A program made the position numbers and the translations under genes. Below are positions 6,758 through 12,928 of a DNA stretch of 12,928 bases, piece after piece; within the stretch, counting starts at the first letter, position 1; every line of letters starts with the position of its first letter. The stretch covers positions 1-12,928 of the forward strand of contig JAIOPW010000126.1 in assembly GCA_021413665.1 (NCBI GenBank). Reading direction: 5' to 3'. The DNA comes from Rhodocyclales bacterium (lineage in GTDB: Bacteria > Pseudomonadota > Gammaproteobacteria > Burkholderiales > Rhodocyclaceae). A model generated the notes under the pieces. It was given only the letters and a program-made list of their open reading frames with translations, made no database searches and was not told the DNA's origin.

Positions 6758-7844
6758 TACAGCAGGATTCGATGGCCGCGACGATTTCCTCGCGTGGCGC
6801 ATCGGCATATGTCACGGCTTGCGCCAGAACCCTGAGCAGGACCAGGCGCAAATTGCCGGCAACCACCTTTTTGTCGTGGGACATCAGTTCGAGGTAGCGG
6901 TCCGCACCGAGGTTCGGCGCCGCAACAGGAAGGCCGGCGCTCTGCAACAGGGTACGTACGCGCTCCACATCCGCAACCGACAGCCAGCCGAGCCGGCGCG
7001 AGAGTTCGACGGCCATCACGGTGCCGGCGGCAACGGCTTCGCCATGCAGCCATTCACCGTAACCGATGCCGGTCTCTATCGCGTGGCCGAAGGTGTGTCC
7101 AAGATTCAGCAACGCCCGCCCGCCTTCCCTGGCCGTCTCCAGCTCATCAGCCGCCACGACTTCGGCCTTGTTGGCGCAGGAACGCTCGATCGCATGGGCA
7201 AGCAACTCGCCGTTGCGAGAGAGAAGACCCTCCATGCTGACTTCAAGCCACTTCAGGAATGGTAGATCGCGAATCAGCCCATACTTGATGACCTCGGCCA
7301 TCCCGGATGATAGTTCGCGGTCCGGCAGCGTTTGCAGCGTATCTGTATCGGCCAACACCAGTTTCGGCTGCCAGAAGGCACCGACCATGTTCTTGCCTCG
7401 CGGATGATTGATTCCCGTCTTGCCTCCCACCGACGAGTCGACCTGCGATAGCAGGGTGGTCGGTATCTGCACGAATGGCACGCCGCGCTGGTAGGTGGCG
7501 GCGGCAAATCCGGCCAGGTCGCCGATAACGCCTCCGCCGAGGGCAATGATGGTGGTGCCACGATCACATCGACTGGCCAGGAGGGCATCGTAAATGAGGT
7601 TGAGCGATTCCGAGTTCTTGTACACTTCGCCATCGGGAAGAATAATCGGCGTAACGTCGACGCCGACTTTCTCCAGGCCTTTGGCGAGGACGTCCAGATA
7701 TAACGGCGCGACAGTGGTATTGCTGACCAGCGCGACACGTGCCGTCGGCAATACCGGCTGTATCAGTTCGGGACGGGAAAGCAGGCCGGCACCGACCAGT
7801 ATCGGATAGCTCCGCTCGGCAAGGGAAACATTCAGACGGCGCAT
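6750..7844 (-). CDS. aroB: 3-dehydroquinate synthase
   Basis: AroB converts 3-deoxy-D-arabino-heptulosonate 7-phosphate to 3-dehydroquinate, the second step of the shikimate pathway, using NAD+ and a divalent metal. The 364-residue length is typical. Visible motifs are DGE (71-73), the NAD-binding GGGVIGDLAGF (103-113), PTTLLSQVDSSVGGKTGIN (128-146) and KNMVGAFWQP (151-160). Metal ligands are Glu184 (MAEVIKYG), His250 (LNLGHTFGHAIE) and His267 (LHGEAV). The gene starts 15 bases after aroK, with only a weak AAAGGG ribosome site, and overlaps dgt at its end, so aroK-aroB-dgt is most simply one transcript. Nothing unusual is seen in the protein. Confidence 0.97.
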   Translation of the reverse strand: MRRLNVSLAERSYPILVGAGLLSRPELIQPVLPTARVALVSNTTVAPLYLDVLAKGLEKVGVDVTPIILPDGEVYKNSESLNLIYDALLASRCDRGTTIIALGGGVIGDLAGFAAATYQRGVPFVQIPTTLLSQVDSSVGGKTGINHPRGKNMVGAFWQPKLVLADTDTLQTLPDRELSSGMAEVIKYGLIRDLPFLKWLEVSMEGLLSRNGELLAHAIERSCANKAEVVAADELETAREGGRALLNLGHTFGHAIETGIGYGEWLHGEAVAAGTVMAVELSRRLGWLSVADVERVRTLLQSAGLPVAAPNLGADRYLELMSHDKKVVAGNLRLVLLRVLAQAVTYADAPREEIVAAIESCCNG

Positions 7845-7859
7845 TCTGGTACAAGCCCT

Positions 7860-8441
7860 TTAGTTGCTGCTACGGCTCGGAATGTCGACCTTGTCGTCTC
7901 CGGCCTTCGACGACACCGCGTTTTCAACCTGCTTTACAAGGTGGCTGATGCTGCCACCAATGCTGTTGACAATGATGTCGGCCACCTCGCGGTACAACGG
8001 GTCGCGCTGGGCGAAGAGCTCTTCGATCTTGCTCATGGGGTCGGCAACCTGCAACAGCGGCCGGTTGGGATCAAGGCGCGTTCGTTCGTATAGCAGTCGC
8101 GGCGCGGCATGCAGATAAACCACGGTGCCTCCCTGCTTGAGCGCGGCACGATTTTGGGGGCGAAGCACCGCACCGCCACCGGTGGCGACGATCAGGTTCG
8201 ATTCTGCGGCCAGTTCCGCAATCACTTTTGATTCGCGGTCACGAAAACCCTGCTCGCCCTCAATGTCGAATATCAGCGGAATCCGGACTCCCGTACGCGC
8301 TTCGATCTCGTGATCGGCGTCGATGAACGACCGTTGCATGCGCCTTGCCAACTGACGCCCAACAGTCGTTTTGCCGGCGCCCGGCATGCCTACCAGGTAA
8401 ATGTTGTTCTTTGCATTCACCAGCGGATTGTAGCAGCGCAT
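7860..8441 (-). CDS. aroK: Shikimate kinase
   Basis: AroK phosphorylates shikimate with ATP at the 3-OH in the cytoplasm. Counting from the ATG at 8441 (193 residues), the Walker A loop is GMPGAGKT (18-25). Shikimate-contact residues are Asp43 in FIDADHEIE, Arg67 in FRDRE and the TGGGAV loop (87-92). The lid arginine is Arg127 in NRPLL. The start is uncertain. A GTG at 8420 would give 186 residues beginning NAKNNIYLVG, which matches relatives better, but it has no ribosome site. An ATG at 8480 lies against the pilQ terminator and is unlikely. An extended -10-like sequence falls between the two candidate starts. The gene follows pilQ and precedes aroB, the usual pilMNOPQ-aroKB arrangement. Confidence 0.94.
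   Translation of the reverse strand: MRCYNPLVNAKNNIYLVGMPGAGKTTVGRQLARRMQRSFIDADHEIEARTGVRIPLIFDIEGEQGFRDRESKVIAELAAESNLIVATGGGAVLRPQNRAALKQGGTVVYLHAAPRLLYERTRLDPNRPLLQVADPMSKIEELFAQRDPLYREVADIIVNSIGGSISHLVKQVENAVSSKAGDDKVDIPSRSSN
8427..8435 (-). promoter_or_regulatory. Possible extended -10 promoter for aroK-aroB
   Basis: TGCTACAAT on the minus strand matches an extended -10 element. No convincing -35 is seen 16-18 bp upstream. Its predicted start falls at about 8420, on the GTG alternative start of aroK, which would make a leaderless message. It lies downstream of the pilQ terminator, where a new promoter is expected. Confidence 0.35.
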
Positions 8442-8485
8442 CCGAACGGGGACGCCCCCCAGGCTGTACTTAGGGTACATAAAGG

Positions 8486-8515
8486 AAAGGGGCCGGCTGT
8501 GGTGCCGGCCCCTTT
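8486..8515 (-). terminator. Terminator after pilQ
   Basis: A perfect 12-bp stem, AAAGGGGCCGGC at 8486-8497 against GCCGGCCCCTTT at 8504-8515, surrounds a 6-base loop, 20 bases after the pilQ stop. On the minus strand it is followed by a weak T-rich tail (CCTTTAT). The other strand has four Ts. It probably separates the pilus operon from aroKB, perhaps incompletely. Confidence 0.65.
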
Positions 8516-8535
8516 TGCGAGAAGAAACCCGCGGC

Positions 8536-10776
8536 CTAGCGTTGGGTCAGTGAATCGCTGACGATGCGAGGCGTAATGAAGACCAGCAGCTCGCTGCGCG
8601 ACTGGCTCTTCGTCGTCGTCTTGAACAGGAAGCCGACATACGGCAGGTCGCCGAGGAACGGGACACGGTCCTGGCTCTGCACGTCCGATTCACGTGCGAA
8701 GCCGCCTATCACCACTGTTCCGCCATTTTCGACGATCACATTGGTGGTCACCGTATTGGTGTCAAGGCTGCCGGTCGTCGCATTGGTAATCGTGCTCTTG
8801 GCAATGTTCAGTTCAAGGCTGATGCGATTGTCCGGATTCACCGAAGGCGTGACGCCAAGGGTGAGGGGCGCCGAAATGGTCTGGTAGATCGGCAGGCCGG
8901 TTGTCGCATTTACCCCTGTAAGAATGGTTACCTGCTGCGTGTTGTTTATGGTCGCCGGCTTACGGTTGAGCGTTACGATTCTTGGCGATGAAATCGTCTT
9001 GTTGCGGGAATCGTTCTCTGCCGCCTGCAGTTCAAGGGCCAGCAACTTCGTACCGGCGTTGTTGAACAGCATCAGGCCAATGTTGGCTGCCGCGGCCAGC
9101 GAATAGCTAGGTTGGAAAATGTTGGTCGATCGCGTCAGAGTCGGCGCCACCGGCGCGCCGAAGGTATCCACGTTGGAGAAACTGGTCGTGGTGCCGAATG
9201 CCATTCGAGTTCCATTGGTTCCAGGCACTTCGTAGCCGCGATTGCCAAGTGCTGACGAGTCCGCCAGCCGCAAGCGCATACCAAGGGAATTGGCGAACCC
9301 TGTTGATGCCTCCACAATACGGGCCTCGATCATCACCTGCTTGGGTGGGATGTCGACATTGCGGATGACTTCGCGAATGGCTTCGATCACCGAAGCCGTG
9401 TCGCGAACGAATACCTGATTGGTAGCGTCATGCACCGAAATTCCTCCGCGCGCAGTCAGCATGCCTCGGGTCGGTCCGCCCGCAGCCGCAGCTACGGGCG
9501 CAGCGGCCCCAGGTGCTGCACCAGGAGCGCCGGGGGCCGGGGCTGCGCCGCCAGCCGCGCCCGTGGCAACGCTGGTGGAGAAGCTGCTGTTCACCAAGGA
9601 TACGATGTCCGAGCCCTTGACATAGCTGAGCTTGAACGTCTCGGCTACCAGCGGTGCGATATCGCTCGCTCGCGTCAATTCGTCCGCAGTGTCCTGATCG
9701 CGCTTTTGCAACACCGCCCGATCGCCGAAGAGGACGATGTCGTTGCGCACCCGCATCCCTGCATTGACCTGGGCCATGATGATCTCCAGCGCCTGGTCAT
9801 ATGGAATGTTGTCGAGGTTTGCGGTGACCGTTCTACCGCCCAGCGAAGGATCTATCAACACGTTCTTGCCGGAAATGTCGGCCAGGGTGCGCAACACCAT
9901 GGTGGCATCGGCGCCGAAGAAGTTGATGGAGACTCTCTGCCCCTGCTGCCCAGTTTGGACCAGCTTGTTGGCGTCGTCGGTCGGGATCGGCTTGACTTCG
10001 ATGGTCAGCTGGTTGTTGGCCAGATGCGCCTGGTGAAACCAGCGACCACGGGCGGCTATGTCAAGGCGGGTCAGGTTGCCTGAAGCGCGAGAGGTGATCA
10101 TCGTCACCGGAGTTGCGAAATCATTGACGTCGCGCCTGTTTTGCAAGCGCTCGGGCAAGTCGACGTCACGCAATTCGACGACAAGGCCGGTACCCGTGCG
10201 GCGGATGTCTATCGGTACGGTGCCGTCGGTCAATTCCACGAGGATCGATGCCTGTCCGTCTTCGCCACGACGGAACACGATGTCGCGAACCGCGGCGGTG
10301 TCCGCAGCAGGTAGGGGCTTGGACGCGGCAACGGCTTGTGCCGCGGGCTGATATACGCTCGGCGCGGGTTCCTGGTTAGCCTGAATGCTTTGCGCCTGAA
10401 GCTTGATGTACAGCACGTCGCCGGCTATTTCGGTCGAGAACTTGGTCGGACGATAGAGGTTCAGGACCAGCCGCGTCAGTTTCTCGGTCTGCACCAGATT
10501 CAGGCTCTTCAGATCGCCTGTCGCCACCTGCTGGGTGGACTGGCCGGACTGGTTGTCTGTCTCCGGAAAATCTATCACCACCCGTGGCGGCTCGACTACG
10601 CTCCAGTTTCCCGGCAGGGACTTCAGGGGAGCGGCCATCTGCACCTTGAGCAGCACCTGATCTCCGTCGCGCCGGACTTGTACCTGCTTGATTGAATTTT
10701 CAGCCGCAATCGATGCGCCGGACAAGCCTAGCCAGAAACCTGCGATGGCAACAGCGGCGATTTGGAAATTTCTCAT
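8536..10776 (-). CDS. pilQ: Type IV pilus outer-membrane secretin PilQ
   Basis: PilQ forms the multimeric outer-membrane channel through which the type IV pilus is extruded. The 746-residue protein begins with a signal peptide (about 1-25, ending ASIAA). Two AMIN-type peptidoglycan-binding domains follow (about 30-125 and 160-263). A short STN/N0-like domain comes next (about 282-355, VSINFFGADATMVLRTLADISGKNVLID), then an N1-type domain (about 375-475) and the secretin barrel (about 585-738), ending in GGTVVIGGF, DRVPFLGDLPYVG and LLVFITPRIV. An alanine/proline/glycine-rich stretch (about 406-438) interrupts the N1-type region. The start at 10776 is set by a strong AAGGAGGA five bases upstream and by the signal peptide; a 17-codon longer frame to 10827 lies inside pilP and lacks support. 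The start overlaps the pilP stop as TGATG. Confidence 0.96.
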   Translation of the reverse strand: MRNFQIAAVAIAGFWLGLSGASIAAENSIKQVQVRRDGDQVLLKVQMAAPLKSLPGNWSVVEPPRVVIDFPETDNQSGQSTQQVATGDLKSLNLVQTEKLTRLVLNLYRPTKFSTEIAGDVLYIKLQAQSIQANQEPAPSVYQPAAQAVAASKPLPAADTAAVRDIVFRRGEDGQASILVELTDGTVPIDIRRTGTGLVVELRDVDLPERLQNRRDVNDFATPVTMITSRASGNLTRLDIAARGRWFHQAHLANNQLTIEVKPIPTDDANKLVQTGQQGQRVSINFFGADATMVLRTLADISGKNVLIDPSLGGRTVTANLDNIPYDQALEIIMAQVNAGMRVRNDIVLFGDRAVLQKRDQDTADELTRASDIAPLVAETFKLSYVKGSDIVSLVNSSFSTSVATGAAGGAAPAPGAPGAAPGAAAPVAAAAGGPTRGMLTARGGISVHDATNQVFVRDTASVIEAIREVIRNVDIPPKQVMIEARIVEASTGFANSLGMRLRLADSSALGNRGYEVPGTNGTRMAFGTTTSFSNVDTFGAPVAPTLTRSTNIFQPSYSLAAAANIGLMLFNNAGTKLLALELQAAENDSRNKTISSPRIVTLNRKPATINNTQQVTILTGVNATTGLPIYQTISAPLTLGVTPSVNPDNRISLELNIAKSTITNATTGSLDTNTVTTNVIVENGGTVVIGGFARESDVQSQDRVPFLGDLPYVGFLFKTTTKSQSRSELLVFITPRIVSDSLTQR

Positions 10777-11297
10777 CAACGTCCTCCTTCTTTCGGCACC
10801 ATGAGCACCTTCTCCTGCTCGACCCAAGCACCGCCTGGATCCTTTACGGTTTCAAGCACCGTGACGCTCTCTCTGGAAATTGCCGTGATCTTGCCGAAGC
10901 TACGGCCCATGTATTCACCCACCCGCACGTGCTTGGGCTTGTTCGGTGCCGGAGTCTGGATCAGGGCATACGGCACTGCTCCGGCCATGATGATGCCAAC
11001 CACCTTGAGATCCTCGATCGGGAAGATTTCCAGCGGCTGCTTCGGCCGGCTGCGGTCCGGTGCCGTCTTGTCCGCCACTGCCTCCTGGGTCACTATCTTG
11101 CCTGCGGCAAAGGGCGGTGTGAGGGTTTCGGTTTCATAGGCCACCACCGGAAATGCGGTGATTTCAGGCAGCGGCGCGACCCGGCCCTTCATGCTCTTGG
11201 CCTCTTCGCGCATCCAGGCCCGCAGATCCTGATGCTCCTCGGTGGCGCAGCCCAGCAGCAGCAATGGGCACAGGAAAAGAATTCCACGAGATTTCAT
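10776..11297 (-). CDS. pilP: Type IV pilus lipoprotein PilP
   Basis: PilP is the inner-membrane lipoprotein that links the PilN/PilO pair to the secretin PilQ across the periplasm. The 173-residue protein has a lipoprotein signal, with a hydrophobic stretch at 6-15 and LLGC at the cleavage site, so Cys17 is lipidated. A DLRAWM segment near residues 25-29 and a flexible region follow. The C-terminal beta-rich HR-type domain spans about 85-168 (FPIEDLKVVGIIM, VRVGEYMGRSFGKITAISRESVTVLE). Its ATG overlaps the pilO stop as ATGA and its stop overlaps the pilQ start, so translation is coupled on both sides. Confidence 0.94.
   Translation of the reverse strand: MKSRGILFLCPLLLLGCATEEHQDLRAWMREEAKSMKGRVAPLPEITAFPVVAYETETLTPPFAAGKIVTQEAVADKTAPDRSRPKQPLEIFPIEDLKVVGIIMAGAVPYALIQTPAPNKPKHVRVGEYMGRSFGKITAISRESVTVLETVKDPGGAWVEQEKVLMVPKEGGR
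10782..10789 (-). promoter_or_regulatory. Strong ribosome binding site for pilQ
   Basis: AAGGAGGA ends five bases ahead of ATG 10776, within the last codons of pilP. It decides the pilQ start against the longer in-frame ORF, and is the strongest such site among the pilN-pilQ genes here, fitting high secretin demand. Confidence 0.8.
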
Positions 11298-12052
11298 TTC
11301 TTGCCTGCCTTCGCGGCTTGTTGCGCCTTCTTCTGGTTGGCCAGCTCTGCGTCGTCAAGATAGCGGAAAGTCTTGGCGGTGCTTCGCAGCGTCAGCGTCC
11401 CATTGGGGTTCGTGCCCAAATTGATGTCATTCAGGGTAACAATACGTGGCAACTTGGCCAGGTCCCCGGTGAAAGCGCCAATATCGTGGTAGCCGCCGAT
11501 AAGCATCAGCGTAATCGGCACCTCGGCATAGAATTCCTTGGGTGCCTCACCGCCCGGCTTGAAGAGTTCGACAGACAGGCCCCTGGCCTGCGCCGCCTTG
11601 TTGATATCGACCAGCATGTCGCCCATTTCAGCCTTGTTCGGCAACTGCTTGAGCAAGGCACCGAAAGAGCGGTCGATCTCAGCCAGTTGGCGGCGGTACT
11701 CGTCAAGATTGACAGCCTGTCGCTTCTTGTTGATCCAGTCGTCCTTGTGCTTGGCCTCAAGATTCTTCTTGGCCTCGAGCTCCTCCAACTGGACACTCCA
11801 GCCGAAGCCGCCGAAGCCCCAGGCGGCTGCAATCAGGGCTACAAAAAGACTCAACAAAATTACGACGCGGGGTGCCAGCGGCCACAATCCCGGATCCTTG
11901 GGATCCAGAGTCTTGAAGTCCATGGCCAGTTGCTGGAAATCGACCATTGGCGCCTTCGGTGCCGCCGACTCCTCGGCGGCCTGCTTGTCAGCCGTACGCT
12001 CGACGGGTGACTTCTTCTTGATCAGCGAAGACAGGGAGGGCAGTTTCATCAT
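11294..12052 (-). CDS. pilO: Type IV pilus inner-membrane alignment protein PilO
   Basis: PilO pairs with PilN in the inner membrane to form the alignment subcomplex that connects PilM, PilP and PilQ. The 252-residue protein has a cytoplasmic N-terminal part (1-61), one membrane segment (about 62-83, VVILLSLFVALIAAAWGF), a charged helical or coiled-coil part (85-135) and a periplasmic ferredoxin-like domain (about 145-232, with EVPITLMLIGGYHDIGAFTGDLAKLPRIVTL). The first ATG gives a 4-base ATGA overlap with pilN, typical of this operon; the adjacent second ATG is equally possible. From memory of family lengths (about 205-220 residues) the N terminus is some 30-40 residues longer than usual. 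Starting at Met36 would give a typical length but leave a gap after pilN. Confidence 0.93.
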   Translation of the reverse strand: MMKLPSLSSLIKKKSPVERTADKQAAEESAAPKAPMVDFQQLAMDFKTLDPKDPGLWPLAPRVVILLSLFVALIAAAWGFGGFGWSVQLEELEAKKNLEAKHKDDWINKKRQAVNLDEYRRQLAEIDRSFGALLKQLPNKAEMGDMLVDINKAAQARGLSVELFKPGGEAPKEFYAEVPITLMLIGGYHDIGAFTGDLAKLPRIVTLNDINLGTNPNGTLTLRSTAKTFRYLDDAELANQKKAQQAAKAGKK

Positions 12053-12639
12053 TTCTTCCCTGGCGCGGGCGCCGGCTTGGCTCCTGGAGCCGTTGTAGTC
12101 TGGCGGGTAATGATGGTAATAATGCTGAACGCATTCAAACGCCGACCCGCCACGGTTTCGGCCTTGGTCTCAACCAGTGCCGAGCGCTCAAGCAGGGGTG
12201 AGTCATCAAGATTATTCATCAGCGTGGTGATTCGTGCGTTTGACTGGGCGTAACCGGTGACGACGATCCTGGGCCCGGTCTGAACAAGAGTACGCAAGTA
12301 AATGCCCTCCGGCACCTGCTTGGCCAACTCGTTGAAAAGGTGCACTGTTTCCGTGCGATTTGCCTGCAACGCTTCGATCACCCGCTTGCGGGCCAGCAAT
12401 GCGTCGGTCTGTTCCTTGATCTTCTTGATCTCGTCGATTTCCTTGTCCAGGCTGGCGATCTCGCGCTTGAGGAATTCGTTCTTCTCGTCCTGCGCATTGG
12501 TCCGCGTATTGATGATCGAAAACCCAAGGAACCATATCAGGGCCGCCAGCACCGAAACCAGTCCAAGCAGGACATAGAACTGCTGGCGCCGCGCCTTGCG
12601 CTTTGCCTCGCGATGGGGAAGAAGATTGATCCGGATCAT
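12049..12639 (-). CDS. pilN: Type IV pilus inner-membrane protein PilN
   Basis: PilN anchors cytoplasmic PilM to the membrane and heterodimerises with PilO in the periplasm. The 196-residue protein opens with MIRINLLPHREAKRK, the conserved INLLP motif that docks into PilM in characterised systems. One membrane segment follows (about 21-43), then a coiled coil (about 47-90) and a periplasmic domain to about 180. The tail is rich in alanine, proline and lysine. The start at 12639 is set by the INLLP motif, by GAGGAA nine bases upstream and by the TAATG overlap with the pilM stop. The frame could extend 10 codons upstream to 12669, but that would overlap pilM and displace the motif. Confidence 0.95.
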   Translation of the reverse strand: MIRINLLPHREAKRKARRQQFYVLLGLVSVLAALIWFLGFSIINTRTNAQDEKNEFLKREIASLDKEIDEIKKIKEQTDALLARKRVIEALQANRTETVHLFNELAKQVPEGIYLRTLVQTGPRIVVTGYAQSNARITTLMNNLDDSPLLERSALVETKAETVAGRRLNAFSIITIITRQTTTAPGAKPAPAPGKK

Positions 12640-12928
12640 TAATCGAACTTCCTCAGCGCAAGCCCGCAAGCCACCATCAGGGCCGGCGCATCCGCGGCAA
12701 GCTGCTTGGCACGAATCCGCGGAGAAATCGCCATGCCGGCAAACGGATCCGCCAACTGGGTATTGACGTTGGTGCGCTGACCGACAAGCTCGGCCACACC
12801 CGGAACCAGCACCGATCCACCAGCAAGGATGATGTGATGCACTTCGTTATACGGGGTCGAGGTGAAGAAGAACTGGAGTGCGCGCGCTACTTCCTGGGCC
12901 AGATTCTCGATGAAAGGATGAAGAATTT
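12639..12928 (-). CDS. pilM: Type IV pilus assembly ATPase-like protein PilM, C-terminal part
   Basis: PilM is an actin-like (FtsA-fold) cytoplasmic protein that binds ATP and the N terminus of PilN. Only the last 95 residues are present; the gene runs off the end of the window. The visible part reads HPFIENLAQEVARALQFFF, then YNEVHHIILAGGSVLVPGV, where LAGGS is the nucleotide-binding glycine loop of this fold, and the family-typical NPF-like segment ADPFAGMAISPRI near the C terminus. The stop overlaps the pilN ATG by one base (TAATG). A GTG at 12842 is an internal valine codon, not a start. Confidence 0.92.
   Translation of the reverse strand, partial: ILHPFIENLAQEVARALQFFFTSTPYNEVHHIILAGGSVLVPGVAELVGQRTNVNTQLADPFAGMAISPRIRAKQLAADAPALMVACGLALRKFD

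Noticed and set aside
8442..8480. An upstream ATG at 8480 as the aroK start
   Set aside because: It begins immediately beside the pilQ terminator with no ribosome site, and the extra residues have no counterpart in shikimate kinases.
10777..10827. A 17-codon longer N terminus for PilQ
   Set aside because: The extension (MGRAGEGAHGAERRRTL) would sit inside pilP and hide the signal peptide, while ATG 10776 has an ideal ribosome site.
1..12928. CRISPR arrays, transposons, prophage or defence genes
   Set aside because: No spaced direct repeats, transposase motifs or phage/defence domains are visible; the window is conserved chromosomal housekeeping and pilus genes.

Overview
This 12.9 kb window reads almost entirely on the minus strand. 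It carries the classic betaproteobacterial order pilM-pilN-pilO-pilP-pilQ / aroK-aroB / dgt / gltB-gltD. The gene order, the high GC content and the protein sequences suggest a betaproteobacterium, probably of the Rhodocyclales/Nitrosomonadales type; this is inference from gene content, not from a marker gene. I see no tRNA, rRNA, CRISPR array or insertion sequence.

Following transcription from high to low coordinates, the window first holds the end of pilM and all of pilN, pilO, pilP and pilQ. These encode the cytoplasmic, inner-membrane, lipoprotein and outer-membrane-secretin parts of the type IV pilus alignment complex. Their stop and start codons overlap by 1 to 4 bases at every junction, so the block is one translationally coupled operon. 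A 12-bp GC-rich hairpin follows pilQ. Next come aroK and aroB (shikimate pathway), and then dgt, an HD-domain dNTP triphosphohydrolase-like gene whose start overlaps the end of aroB by 8 bases.

The 170-bp gap between dgt and gltB is the most structured non-coding stretch. It has a near-consensus sigma-70 promoter (TTGAAA, 17 bp, TATATT). Downstream of that promoter, still ahead of gltB, is an intrinsic terminator with a U6 tract. Five short GCCGG/CCGGC arms in series can pair in mutually exclusive ways. This is the architecture of a transcription attenuator, or of a short terminated RNA, in front of glutamate synthase. I do not recognise it as a named family.

gltB (glutamate synthase large subunit) is intact, with its catalytic Cys, FMN/synthase region, 3Fe-4S cysteines and C-terminal beta-helix. 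gltD (small subunit) has a perfect start and a strong ribosome binding site but is broken after about 25 codons. Around 86 bp are missing compared with the expected family sequence. The loss removes the first three cysteines of the N-terminal Fe-S motif and shifts the frame, giving a stop at 736-738. The rest of gltD continues open in the shifted frame to the window edge. Either this is a real pseudogene, in which case the organism needs another GOGAT small subunit or another ammonia assimilation route, or it is an assembly error.
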